A stretch of 40,152 nt of DNA, from positions 1-40,152 of the forward strand of contig NZ_LZTA01000058.1 of the NCBI RefSeq assembly GCF_001665875.1, read 5' to 3'. Position 1 is the first letter of the stretch; each line of letters opens with the position of its first letter. The position numbers and the translations under genes are program-made. Below the pieces are notes generated by a model. It saw nothing but the letters and a program-made list of their open reading frames with translations, did not search any database and was not told the origin of the DNA. This DNA is from Mycobacterium sp. 852002-40037_SCH5390672 (GTDB taxonomy: Bacteria > Actinomycetota > Actinomycetes > Mycobacteriales > Mycobacteriaceae). Below, one piece after another: positions 15,546 through 24,547 of the stretch.

Positions 15546-18500
15546 GCCTACACGTGGGATGCCGCAGCGCGCACCGTCCTAGACCCGGGCGCGCGTGGTC
15601 AGCTGCGTATTCTCGGTGGGCCCGGCACCGGCAAGAGCAGCCTGCTGATCGATGCCGCGGTCGCCCAGATCGACGGCGGGGTCGATCCGGAATCGGTTCT
15701 GCTGCTTACCGGTTCCGGCAGGATCGGCATGGCCGAGCGCAGCGCCCTGACGACGGCGTTGCTGCGCTCGCGGTCCACCGAGTCGGGCCGGGCCGCCATC
15801 AGCGAGCCGTTGGTGCGGACCGTGCACGGCTACGCGTACGCGGTGTTGCGGCGCGCCGCCGAGCGCGCCGGCGAGGCGCCGCCACGGCTGGTCACCAGTG
15901 CCGAACAGGACGCCATCATCCGGGAACTGCTGGCCGGAGACCTTGAAGACGGACCGCGCGCGGCGACGGCGTGGCCGGCCGAGTTACGCCCGGCGCTGAG
16001 CACCGCGGGCTTCGCCACCGAACTCCGAAACCTGTTGGCGCGCTGCGCCGAACGCGGTGTCGATCCGCAGGAACTGGAGCGGCTGGGACGTCGTTGCCGG
16101 AAGCCCGAATGGAGCGCCGCCGGTCAATTCGCGCGCCAGTACGAACAGGTGATGTTGCTGCGGGCGGCGGTGGGCACGGCCGCGCCGGAGGCGACCACCC
16201 CCGCGCTGGGTGCCGCCGAATTGGTCGGCGCCGCACTGGAAGTGTTCGCCGTCGACCCCGACCTGCTGTCGGCCGAACGCGGCCGGATCCGCGTGTTGTT
16301 GATCGACGACGCCCAGCAACTCGACCCGCAGGCGGCACGCCTGGTTCGGGTGCTCGCGGCGGGTGCCGAGCTGGCGCTGATCGCCGGGGACCCCAACCAG
16401 GCGGTGTTCGGCTTCCGTGGCGGCGAACCCGCCGGGTTGCTCGGCGGCGACGCGCCCTCGGTGACGCTGACGACGTCGCATCGCTGTGCTCCGGCGCTGG
16501 CGCGCGCGATCAGCGGTATCGCCGGCCGGTTACCCGGTGGCGGCAGCGGCCGGCGGATCGACGGCGCCGGGGCGGGGCGGGGATCGGTCACGGTGCGTCT
16601 GGCAGCGTCGGCGCACGTCGAGGCGGCGATCATCGCCGACGCGCTGCGACGCGCGCACCTGGTCGACGGTGTGCCCTGGTCGCAGATGGCGGTCATCGTC
16701 CGGTCGGTGCCGCGGGCGGCCGCGCGCTTGCCGCGCGCCTTGGCCGCCGCCGGAGTCCCGGTGGCCGCACCCCCCGTGCCCGGTCCGTTGTCCGAACAAC
16801 CGGCGGCGCGGGCGTTACTCACCGTGCTGCTGGCCACCGCCGATGGGCTCGACGGGCGGCAGGCGCTGGCGCTGCTGACCGGCCCCATCGGCCGTGTCGA
16901 TCCGGTGTCGCTGCGGCAGCTGCGCCGAACACTGCAGCGCGCCAACTCCGATCGCCCGACCGGAGATTTCTCCGAGCTGTTGGTCGAGGCGCTGTCCGCC
17001 GACGCGGTGCCGCCGGGCCCGCGGTTCGCCCCGCTGCGCAAGGTCCGCGCGGTGCTGGATGCCGCGGCGCGCTCGCACAGCGCCGGTGAAGACCCGCGCT
17101 ACACCTTGTGGGCCGCCTGGCACCGGTCCGGCCTGCAGCGCCGCTGGCTGTCGGCCAGTGAGCGCGGCGGCCCCGCCGCGGCCCAGGCCACCCGGGACCT
17201 CGAGTCGGTGACCGCGTTGTTCGACATCGCCGACGACTATGTGTCGCGTACCTCGGGTGCGTCGCTACGCGGTCTGGCCGAGCACATCGTCGCGCTGGCG
17301 CTGCCGAGCGTCACCCCGGAGCCGGTCACCGCGGCCGAACAGGTCACGGTGCTCAGCGCGCATGCCGCGCTGGGGCACGAATGGGATTTCGTGGTCATCG
17401 CCGGATTGCAAGATGGGTTGTGGCCCAACACCGTTCCGCGTGGTGGCGTGCTGGGTACCCAGCGGCTGGTGGACGTGCTGGACGGGATCAGCGCGGACGC
17501 CTCGGTGCGGGCGCCGCTGCTGGCCGAGGAGCGCAGGCTGTTGGTGGCGGCGATGGGCCGGGCCCGGCGCCGTTTGCTGGTGACGGCCGTCGACAGTGAC
17601 ACCGGTGGGGCGGGCCACGAGGCCGCGCTGCCGTCGGTGTTCTTCGGCGAAATCGCGCAATGGGCCGACGAAGACGTCGATAGCGCCGGCGTGCAACCGG
17701 TCTCGGCGCCGCGGGTGCTGTCGGCGGCCGCGCTGGTGGGCCGACTGCGTGGCGTGGTGTGCGCCCCCGCCGGGGCGGTGGACGAGCCCACCCGCGACTG
17801 CGCGGCAACACAATTGGCCCGGCTGGCCAAGGCGGGCGTGCCCGGTGCCGACCCGGCCGGATGGCACGGCCTGACCCCGATCAGCAGCACTGAACCGCTG
17901 CGGGGCAGTGGCGATGTCGTCACCTTGACGCCCTCGACCATGCAGACCCTCAACGACTGCCCGCTGCGTTGGCTCGCCGAGCGGCACGGCGGATCGAACC
18001 CGCGCGATGTCCGCTCGGCGATCGGGTCGGTGGTGCACGCCTTGATCGCCGAACCGCACCGGAGCGAATCGGAACTGCTGGCCGAGCTGGACCGCGCCTG
18101 GAAGCATCTGCCCTTTGCGGCGCAATGGCATTCGGCCAACGAGCTCGCCCGCCACCGCGCCATGCTGGAGGCGTTCATCGAGTGGCGAGCACAGAGCCGG
18201 GGGGCACTGACCGAGGTCGGCGTTGAGGTCGAGATCGACGGGACCGTGGCCACCGCGGGCGGCGGCGAGGTCCGGCTGCGCGGCCGGGTTGACCGGCTGG
18301 AACGCGATGCCGCCGGCCGGCTGGTGATCGTCGACATCAAAACGGGCAAGACACCGGTCAGCAAGGACGATGCGCAACAGCACGCCCAGCTGGCCATGTA
18401 TCAGCTGGCGGTGGCCGAGGGACTGTTCGCCGATGGGACCGACAATGTCGAGCCCGGCGGTGCGCGGCTGGTCTACCTCGGCAAGGCCGGGGCGTCCGGA

Positions 18501-18680
18501 GTGGCCGAACGCGAACAGGATCCGCTGACCGCGGGCGCCGGCGGCGAATGGCGAGAGGTCATCGCCCGAGCGGCCGACGCGACGTCGGGCCCACAGTTCA
18601 TCGCCCGGCGCAACGACGGCTGCACACACTGCCCCATCCGGTCGAACTGCCCGGCCCACACCGACGGGTCGCAGCGGTGA
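15543..18680 (+). CDS. adnA: ATP-dependent helicase-nuclease subunit AdnA
   Basis: A protein of 1045 residues. The N-terminal UvrD-like motor has Walker A GGPGTGKSS (25-33) and Walker B LLIDDAQQL, where DDAQ (255-258) replaces the DExQ of active superfamily-1 motors, in keeping with AdnA being the weaker motor. Motif III is GDPNQAVFGFRGG and a motif-V-like stretch is ALGHEWDFVVIAGL. The C-terminal RecB-family nuclease has VDIKTGK (catalytic Asp931, Lys at 933), and four cysteines (NDCPLRW and GCTHCPIRSNC) fit the 4Fe-4S staple of AddB/AdnA nucleases. With AdnB it resects double-strand breaks for homologous recombination. Start ATG 15543 is set by the promoter; the stop overlaps adnB as GTGA. 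Confidence 0.92.
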   Translation: MAYTWDAAARTVLDPGARGQLRILGGPGTGKSSLLIDAAVAQIDGGVDPESVLLLTGSGRIGMAERSALTTALLRSRSTESGRAAISEPLVRTVHGYAYAVLRRAAERAGEAPPRLVTSAEQDAIIRELLAGDLEDGPRAATAWPAELRPALSTAGFATELRNLLARCAERGVDPQELERLGRRCRKPEWSAAGQFARQYEQVMLLRAAVGTAAPEATTPALGAAELVGAALEVFAVDPDLLSAERGRIRVLLIDDAQQLDPQAARLVRVLAAGAELALIAGDPNQAVFGFRGGEPAGLLGGDAPSVTLTTSHRCAPALARAISGIAGRLPGGGSGRRIDGAGAGRGSVTVRLAASAHVEAAIIADALRRAHLVDGVPWSQMAVIVRSVPRAAARLPRALAAAGVPVAAPPVPGPLSEQPAARALLTVLLATADGLDGRQALALLTGPIGRVDPVSLRQLRRTLQRANSDRPTGDFSELLVEALSADAVPPGPRFAPLRKVRAVLDAAARSHSAGEDPRYTLWAAWHRSGLQRRWLSASERGGPAAAQATRDLESVTALFDIADDYVSRTSGASLRGLAEHIVALALPSVTPEPVTAAEQVTVLSAHAALGHEWDFVVIAGLQDGLWPNTVPRGGVLGTQRLVDVLDGISADASVRAPLLAEERRLLVAAMGRARRRLLVTAVDSDTGGAGHEAALPSVFFGEIAQWADEDVDSAGVQPVSAPRVLSAAALVGRLRGVVCAPAGAVDEPTRDCAATQLARLAKAGVPGADPAGWHGLTPISSTEPLRGSGDVVTLTPSTMQTLNDCPLRWLAERHGGSNPRDVRSAIGSVVHALIAEPHRSESELLAELDRAWKHLPFAAQWHSANELARHRAMLEAFIEWRAQSRGALTEVGVEVEIDGTVATAGGGEVRLRGRVDRLERDAAGRLVIVDIKTGKTPVSKDDAQQHAQLAMYQLAVAEGLFADGTDNVEPGGARLVYLGKAGASGVAEREQDPLTAGAGGEWREVIARAADATSGPQFIARRNDGCTHCPIRSNCPAHTDGSQR

Positions 18681-21600
18681 CCCCGCCGCGGACGCGCTAC
18701 AGCCCAGCCGAATTGGCCGAGGCGCTAGGGCTTTTCCCGCCGACCGACGAGCAGGCCGCCGTGATCGCCGCGCCTCCGGGGCCACTGGTGGTCATCGCCG
18801 GAGCCGGCGCCGGCAAAACCGAAACCATGGCCGCGCGGGTGGTGTGGCTGATCGCCAACGGCTACGCCGAACCCGGTCAGGTGTTGGGATTGACGTTCAC
18901 CCGCAAGGCCGCCGGCCAGCTGCTGCGCCGGGTCCGCTCCCGGCTTGCCCGGCTGGCCGGCGTCGGTCTCGGCGTGCCCAGCACCGCCGGTGACGCGCCC
19001 GTCGACACCGAGGGCGCGCCGATGGTCAGCACCTACCACGCCTTCGCGGGCTCGCTGCTACGCGACTACGGGCTATTGCTGCCCGTCGAGCCCGACACCC
19101 GGCTGCTCAGCGAAACCGAGCTGTGGCAGCTGGCTTTCGACGTGGTGAACGGGTATCCCGGGGAACTGCGGACCGACAAGACACCGGCGGCCGTCACCTC
19201 GATGGTGCTTCGGCTGTGGGGGCAGCTGGCCGAACACCTGGTGGACACCGGCCAACTGCGCGACACCCACGTGGAGCTCGAGCGGCTGATCCACTCCCTG
19301 CCCGCGGGTCCCTACCAACGGGACCGCGGGCCCAGCCAATGGCTGTTGCGGCTGCTGGCCACCCAGACCGAGCGCGCCGAACTGGTGCCATTGCTCGACG
19401 CGCTCAACGAACGCATGCGCACCACGAAGGTGATGGACTTCGGGATGCAGATGGCCTCGGCGGCCAGACTGGCGGCGACATTCCCGCAAGTCGGCGAGGA
19501 GCTACGCGGGCGTTATCGGGTGGTACTGCTCGACGAGTATCAGGACACCGGCCACGCCCAACGCATCGCGCTCTCAGCATTATTCGGTGGCGGAGTCGAC
19601 GACGGGCTGGCGCTCACGGCCGTCGGCGACCCCATTCAGTCGATCTACGGCTGGCGGGGTGCTTCGGCCACCAACCTGCCCCGGTTCACCACCGATTTCC
19701 CCCGATCCGACGGCACCCCCGCGCCGATGTGCGAGTTGCGGACCAGCTGGCGCAATCCGCCACGGACTTTGCGGGTGGCCAACGCGGTGTCGGCCCAGGC
19801 GCGGCGGCGATCGGTGGCCGTGCACGCACTGCGCCCGCGCCCGGATGCCCCGCCCGGCACCGTCCGCTGTGCATTGCTGCCCGATGTGACGGTTGAGCGC
19901 GAGTGGATCGCCGACCAGCTCGACGCGCAGTATCGGCGGGCCCACGACGAGGGTGTCAGTCCGCCGACGGCCGCGGTGCTGGTGCGTCGCAACGCCGATG
20001 CCGCGCCCATCGCCGACGCGCTGCGCGCCCGCGGAATCCCCGTCGAGGTGGTCGGGCTGGCCGGGCTGCTGGCCATCCCGGAGGTCGCCGAGGTGGTGGC
20101 CATGCTGCGGTTGGTCGCCGATCCGACGGCCGGCGCCGCGGCGATGCGGGTGCTCACGGGCTCACGCTGGCGCCTCGGTGCCCGCGACCTGGCCGCGCTG
20201 TGGCAGCGTGCGCGTGCGCTCGGCGGGGTGGTGCAGCCCGGCGAAGCGTCCTCGCCCGAGTCGATCGCGAGTGCCGCAGACCCCGACGCCGACTCCGTGT
20301 GCCTGGCCGACGCGATCGCCGATCCCGGTGCGGCCGGGGCGTATTCGGCTGCGGGATATCAGCGCATCACCGCGCTGGCCGCCGAACTGAGCGCCCTGCG
20401 CGCCCACCTCGGCCATCCGCTCGGCGACCTGGTCGCCGAGGTACGCCGTGTGCTGGGCATCGACTGCGAAGTCCGGGCCGCGGCGGGGGTCGGGGCCGGC
20501 TGGTCCGGCACCGAACACCTGGATGCGTTCGCCGACGTCGTCGCCGGCTACGCCGAGCGCACCGACGCCGCAGCCGGACCGCCGGACGGATCGGCGGCCA
20601 CGTCGGTGACCGGCCTGCTGGCATTTTTGGACGTGGCCGAGTCTGTCGAGAACGGCTTGGCGCCGGCACCATTGGCGGTCGCCCGCGACCGCGTCCAAGT
20701 GCTCACCGTGCACTCCGCGAAGGGGCTGGAATGGCAAGTGGTGGCGGTGGCCCACCTGTGCGGCGGCACGTTTCCGTCGACGGCATCGAAGAGCACCTGG
20801 CTCACCGACGCCGCGGAGCTGCCGCCGCTATTGCGCGGCGACCGCGCGGCCGCGGGCGCGCTGGGCATCCCGGTAATGGACACCTCGGATGTCACCAACC
20901 GAAAGCAGCTGTCTGACAAGATCTCCGAGCATCGCCGCCAGCTTGAGCAGCGGCGCATCGACGAGGAGCGCCGGCTGTTGTATGTGGCGATCACCCGGGC
21001 CGAGGACACCCTGCTGCTATCCGGGCACCATTGGGGGGCCGTCGGCGTCAAGCCGCGCGGCCCGTCGGATTTTCTGTGCGAGATCAAGGCCGTCATCGAC
21101 GATTCGGTCGCGGCCGGCGATCCCTGCGGAACGGTGGAACAATGGGCGCCGCCACCCGCCGACGGCGATCGAAACCCGCTCCGCGACAACGTCGTGGAAG
21201 CGGTGTGGCCGCCCGACCCGTTGTCCGATCGGCGCAACGACGTCGAGCACGGTGCGGCGCTGGTGACGCAGGCGCTGCTGGCCGACTCGACCGAGACGTG
21301 CGTGGACGTCGAGGGCTGGGCCGCCGACGTCGACGCACTTCTGGCTGAGCGCGCCCGGTTGGTGCAGCCGACGCCCCGCGCCCTGCCCGGCCAGCTGTCG
21401 GTCAGCTCGCTGGTCGGCCTGGCGCGTGACCCGGTGGGCACGGCGCAGCGGTTGCGGCATCGGCTGCCGTCACGTCCCGAACCGCATGCGTTGCTGGGCA
21501 ATGCGTTTCACGCGTGGGTCCAGAAATTCTACGGCGCCGAGGGTCTGTTCGATCTCGGCGACCTGCCGGGCGCGGCGGATTCCGACGTCGGCGACACCGC

Positions 21601-21994
21601 CGAGCTAGCCGCATTGCAGACCGCCTTCACCGAATCGCCTTGGGCCGCAAGAACCCCCGTCGCCGTGGAGGTGCCGTTCGAAATGCCGATCGGCGACACC
21701 TTGGTGCGCGGGCGCATCGACGCGGTCTTCGCGGACGCCGATGGCGGTGCCACCGTTGTCGACTGGAAAACCGGTGAACCTCCGCACGGGCCGGAAGCGA
21801 TGCGCCAGGCCGCCGTCCAGCTCGCGGTGTACCGCTTGGCCTGGGCGGCGTTGGCCGGCGTTCCGGAATCCTCGGTGCGCACCGCCTTTTATTACGTGCG
21901 CGCCCGCACCACCGTGACCCCCGACGAACTGCCGAGCGACGCCGAGGTCGCGGACCTGCTGTCGGATCCAGCCGGTGCCCGCCTCCGCGTGTGA
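18677..21994 (+). CDS. adnB: ATP-dependent helicase-nuclease subunit AdnB
   Basis: The 1105-residue partner starts at GTG 18677, overlapping the adnA stop by four bases, so the two subunits are made in a coupled way. The motor is complete: Q motif TDEQAAVI (23-30), Walker A AGAGAGKTE (41-49), LTFTRKAAGQL, Walker B LLDEYQDT (286-290 for DEYQD), motif III GDPIQSIYGWRGA, motif V TVHSAKGLEWQVV and motif VI VAITRAEDT. The C-terminal nuclease has VVDWKTG with Asp1029 and QAAVQLAVYRLAW; no iron-sulfur cysteines are visible. AdnB is the lead motor of the AdnAB heterodimer that unwinds and cuts DNA ends. Length matches M. tuberculosis Rv3201c closely. Confidence 0.93.
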   Translation: MTPPRTRYSPAELAEALGLFPPTDEQAAVIAAPPGPLVVIAGAGAGKTETMAARVVWLIANGYAEPGQVLGLTFTRKAAGQLLRRVRSRLARLAGVGLGVPSTAGDAPVDTEGAPMVSTYHAFAGSLLRDYGLLLPVEPDTRLLSETELWQLAFDVVNGYPGELRTDKTPAAVTSMVLRLWGQLAEHLVDTGQLRDTHVELERLIHSLPAGPYQRDRGPSQWLLRLLATQTERAELVPLLDALNERMRTTKVMDFGMQMASAARLAATFPQVGEELRGRYRVVLLDEYQDTGHAQRIALSALFGGGVDDGLALTAVGDPIQSIYGWRGASATNLPRFTTDFPRSDGTPAPMCELRTSWRNPPRTLRVANAVSAQARRRSVAVHALRPRPDAPPGTVRCALLPDVTVEREWIADQLDAQYRRAHDEGVSPPTAAVLVRRNADAAPIADALRARGIPVEVVGLAGLLAIPEVAEVVAMLRLVADPTAGAAAMRVLTGSRWRLGARDLAALWQRARALGGVVQPGEASSPESIASAADPDADSVCLADAIADPGAAGAYSAAGYQRITALAAELSALRAHLGHPLGDLVAEVRRVLGIDCEVRAAAGVGAGWSGTEHLDAFADVVAGYAERTDAAAGPPDGSAATSVTGLLAFLDVAESVENGLAPAPLAVARDRVQVLTVHSAKGLEWQVVAVAHLCGGTFPSTASKSTWLTDAAELPPLLRGDRAAAGALGIPVMDTSDVTNRKQLSDKISEHRRQLEQRRIDEERRLLYVAITRAEDTLLLSGHHWGAVGVKPRGPSDFLCEIKAVIDDSVAAGDPCGTVEQWAPPPADGDRNPLRDNVVEAVWPPDPLSDRRNDVEHGAALVTQALLADSTETCVDVEGWAADVDALLAERARLVQPTPRALPGQLSVSSLVGLARDPVGTAQRLRHRLPSRPEPHALLGNAFHAWVQKFYGAEGLFDLGDLPGAADSDVGDTAELAALQTAFTESPWAARTPVAVEVPFEMPIGDTLVRGRIDAVFADADGGATVVDWKTGEPPHGPEAMRQAAVQLAVYRLAWAALAGVPESSVRTAFYYVRARTTVTPDELPSDAEVADLLSDPAGARLRV

Positions 21995-22087
21995 CCTGCG
22001 CCGCCCGAGTATTGGGGAAGCTGTGGCCGTGGTTACATAAGACCCGTGCGTGTCTCGTGCGAGAAGTCAAGCCGATGACGGACCGCC

Positions 22088-23158
22088 GTGGGCAACGGTA
22101 GGGCCCGAAAGCTGAGCGGTCTGGACGAAACCCTGACTGCTCAGCGCGGTCACCAGCTGATCGGCGTGGTGCACATCCCCGAAGACCATGCGAGTCCCAT
22201 CCGCGTCATCACCCGTCGTCTGGCCATCGCGCTGGTGGTGCTGCTCGCCGCGGCCGTCATCGTCTACTTGGATCGCAACGGTTACCGCGACGTGCGCAAC
22301 CAACCGCTGACATTCCTGGACTGTGTGTACTTCTCCGCGGTCTCCCTGTCGACGACCGGCTACGGCGACATCACGCCGTACACCGAAACCGCGCGCCTGG
22401 TGCACACCCTGATCTTCACCGCGCTGCGGATCGCGTTCCTGGCCGTGTTGGTCGGCACCACGCTCGAAGTGCTCTCCGAGCGGTCTCGCCAAGGGTGGAA
22501 GATTCAGCGTTGGAGGAGCAAAGTGCGCAACCACACCATCGTGATCGGCTACGGCACCAAGGGGAAAACGGCGGTCGCCGCCATCCTCGGTGACGAGACC
22601 GCCCAGGGCGAGGTCGTCGTCGTCGACACCGATCGCAGCACCCTCGAGCACGCCGAGAGCGCCGGTCTGGTCACCCTGCACGGCGACGCCACGAAAGCCG
22701 ATGTGCTGCGGCTGGCCGGGGCCCAGCACGCGGCGTCCATCATCGTGGCCGCCAGCCGGGACGACACCGCGGTGCTGGTGACGTTGACGGCGCGCGAAAT
22801 CGCGCCCAATGCCAAGATCGTCGCCTCGATCCGGGAGACCGAGAATCAGCACCTGCTGCGGCAGTCGGGCGCGAACTCGGTGGTGGTCTCCTCGGCCACC
22901 GCCGGCCGGCTCCTCGGGCTGGCCACCACCACGCCCAGCGTCGTGGAGATGATCGAAGATCTGCTGACTCCCGACGTCGGGCTGGCCATCGCCGAGCGTG
23001 AGGTGGAGCAGACCGAAGTCGGCGGATCGCCGCGGCACCTGCGCGACATCGTGCTCGGCGTGGTGCGCGACGGCCACCTGCTGCGCATCGGCGCACCCGA
23101 AGTGGATGCCATCGAGGCCAACGACCGATTGCTCTACATCCGAAACGCCGACCACTGA
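22088..23158 (+). CDS. Two-helix potassium channel with RCK (TrkA-N) domain (Rv3200c-like)
   Basis: The 356-residue protein has a pore module of transmembrane helix about 44-62, pore helix with selectivity filter TTGYGD (89-94), and helix about 103-126, followed by a cytoplasmic RCK/TrkA-N domain with VIGYGTKGKTAV, VVVDTD and LHGDATKADVL, which binds a nucleotide or cation and gates the pore. A TrkA-C-like end (HLLRIGAPEVDAIEANDRLLYI) closes it. It conducts K+ as a tetramer in the plasma membrane. Start GTG 22088 is about 90 bases after adnB. The stop TGA overlaps the nudC ATG by one base, so channel and NudC form an operon, an odd but conserved pairing. Confidence 0.92.
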   Translation: MGNGRARKLSGLDETLTAQRGHQLIGVVHIPEDHASPIRVITRRLAIALVVLLAAAVIVYLDRNGYRDVRNQPLTFLDCVYFSAVSLSTTGYGDITPYTETARLVHTLIFTALRIAFLAVLVGTTLEVLSERSRQGWKIQRWRSKVRNHTIVIGYGTKGKTAVAAILGDETAQGEVVVVDTDRSTLEHAESAGLVTLHGDATKADVLRLAGAQHAASIIVAASRDDTAVLVTLTAREIAPNAKIVASIRETENQHLLRQSGANSVVVSSATAGRLLGLATTTPSVVEMIEDLLTPDVGLAIAEREVEQTEVGGSPRHLRDIVLGVVRDGHLLRIGAPEVDAIEANDRLLYIRNADH

Positions 23159-24090
23159 TGGCAATCGCAGACTTTCAGCTGCGCAGCATCCCGTTGTTGT
23201 CGCGCGTCGGCGCCGACCGCGCCGATCAGTTGCGCAGCGACGTCGAAGCGGCCACCGCCGGCTGGGCGGACGCGGCGCTGCTGCGGGTGGATTCGCGCAA
23301 TCAGGTGCTGGCCGCCAACGGCCGGGTGGTGCTTGGCGCCGCGGCCGACGTGGCCGACAAGCCGCCCTCGGAGGCGGTGTTTCTGGGGCGCCTCGAGGAT
23401 GGCCGCCACGTGTGGGGCATCCGCGGCGCGCTGCAGGCTCCCGACGACCCCGACGCGCACGCCGAGGTGGTGAACGTGCGCAGCCTCGGGCCGATCTTCG
23501 ACGACACCAGCAGCCAGCTGGTATCCGCGGCCGTCGCGCTGCTGAATTGGCACGAAAAGGCTCGCTTCAGCTCCGTGGACGGTTCGCCGACGAGACCGGC
23601 CCGGGCGGGCTGGTCACGCGTCAACCCGGTGACCGGTCACGAGGAGTTCCCGCGTATCGACCCGGCCGTGATCTGCCTGATCCACGACGGCGGTGACCGC
23701 GCGGTGCTGGCCCGCCAGGCGGTGTGGCCGGAGCGGATGTTCTCGCTACTGGCCGGATTCGTCGAGGCCGGTGAATCTTTCGAGGTGTGCGTCGCTCGGG
23801 AGATCCGCGAGGAGATCGGGCTGACAGTCAGCGACGTGCGATACCTGGGCAGTCAGCCGTGGCCGTTCCCGCGCTCGCTGATGGTCGGCTTCCACGCCGT
23901 CGGCGACCCGGCCGAGGAATTCTCGTTCAACGACGGCGAGATCGCCGAGGCGGCCTGGTTCACCCGCGACGAGGTGCGCGACGCGCTGGCGGCGGGGGAC
24001 TGGACCAGCTCGTCGGAGTCGAATCTGCTGCTGCCCGGGTCGATTTCGATCGCCCGCGTGATCATCGAATCCTGGGCTGCGATCGACTGA
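23158..24090 (+). CDS. nudC: NAD(H) pyrophosphatase / Nudix hydrolase NudC
   Basis: The 310-residue enzyme has the Nudix box from Gly200 (GFVEAGES, then REIREEIGL) and the NudC-specific QPWPFP at 233-238. NudC cleaves the pyrophosphate of NADH and removes NAD caps from RNA; in mycobacteria it also degrades isoniazid- and ethionamide-NAD adducts. The four zinc cysteines that precede the Nudix domain in Escherichia coli NudC are absent: the corresponding region (FSSVDGSPTRPARAGW to HEEFPRIDPAVIC) has no CxxC pair, so the ribbon is either metal-free or held otherwise. ATG 23158 shares one base with the upstream channel stop. It converges on the mycoredoxin gene six bases away. Confidence 0.93.
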   Translation: MAIADFQLRSIPLLSRVGADRADQLRSDVEAATAGWADAALLRVDSRNQVLAANGRVVLGAAADVADKPPSEAVFLGRLEDGRHVWGIRGALQAPDDPDAHAEVVNVRSLGPIFDDTSSQLVSAAVALLNWHEKARFSSVDGSPTRPARAGWSRVNPVTGHEEFPRIDPAVICLIHDGGDRAVLARQAVWPERMFSLLAGFVEAGESFEVCVAREIREEIGLTVSDVRYLGSQPWPFPRSLMVGFHAVGDPAEEFSFNDGEIAEAAWFTRDEVRDALAAGDWTSSSESNLLLPGSISIARVIIESWAAID

Positions 24091-24096
24091 CCGGAC

Positions 24097-24351
24097 CTAG
24101 CTGACGGCCTCGGCCAGCTTCGCCTTCACCTGGGCCGCGCTCGGATTGGTCAGCGTCGACCCGTCGGCGAACTTCACCGTCGGAACGGTCCTGTTGCCGC
24201 CGTTGACCGAGCTGACGAAATCAGCGGCCGCCGCGTCGTGCTCGATGTCGACCGCCTCGTAGGGAATTCCGTTGGACTTGAGCACCGTCATGAGCCGATG
24301 GCAGTAACCACACCACGAGGTGGTGTAGACGGTGAGCGGGGCAGAGGTCAT
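24097..24351 (-). CDS. mrx1: Mycoredoxin 1
   Basis: An 84-residue glutaredoxin-fold protein with the active site WCGYC (Cys14 and Cys17) and the later cis-proline segment RTVPTVKFADGSTLTNPS, identical in layout to Mrx1 (Rv3198A). It reduces protein-mycothiol mixed disulfides with mycothiol in the cytosol. Start ATG 24351 begins MTSAPLTVYTTSW. It converges on nudC with six bases between the stops and is divergent from uvrD2; the 193 bases between mrx1 and uvrD2 hold a pair of direct repeats and the uvrD2 promoter. Confidence 0.93.
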   Translation of the reverse strand: MTSAPLTVYTTSWCGYCHRLMTVLKSNGIPYEAVDIEHDAAAADFVSSVNGGNRTVPTVKFADGSTLTNPSAAQVKAKLAEAVS

Positions 24352-24364
24352 AGCTGGTTAACGT

Positions 24365-24458
24365 AGCCCGGCGACGAAGCGTTCCGCGCAGCGGGATGTG
24401 CAGGAGCGGGCGATGGGGTGGAGCCCGGCGACGATGCGTTCCGCGCAGCGGGATGCGC
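24365..24458. repeat. Pair of 37-bp direct repeats between mrx1 and uvrD2
   Basis: agcccggcgacga at 24365 and again at 24422 each lead into gcgttccgcgcagcgggatg and a gc end, with one or two differences over about 37 bases. The copies are 57 bases apart. The shared string gcgcagcggg and the cgacga start recall the hairpin repeat seen at 3906, 3964 and 7814, so these may be degraded relatives. They lie in the divergent promoter region. Confidence 0.7.
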
Positions 24459-24514
24459 CGACTCGCGGGGGCGACACGCCAGCCCACCCATCAAGGCGTG
24501 GCGATGCATCACGT

Positions 24515-24547
24515 TTGTCGGCGACCGCTGCCAAGATGGACGCCATG
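24515..24547 (+). promoter_or_regulatory. DNA-damage (RecA-NDp/PafBC-type) promoter and leaderless start of uvrD2
   Basis: TTGTCGGCG at 24515-24523, eight bases, CAAGAT at 24532-24537, seven bases, ATG 24545. The upstream box matches TTGTCRGTG at eight of nine positions with exact N8 spacing; the -10 is CAAGAT rather than TANNNT. The geometry is nearly that of the adnA promoter, and the in-frame ATG at 24536 lies inside the -10 box, which supports the start at 24545. Confidence 0.6.

Noticed and set aside
18548..18676. Longer start of AdnB from 18548
   Set aside because: The extra residues are a frame-shifted reading of the adnA iron-sulfur region; GTG 18677 gives the standard four-base overlap.
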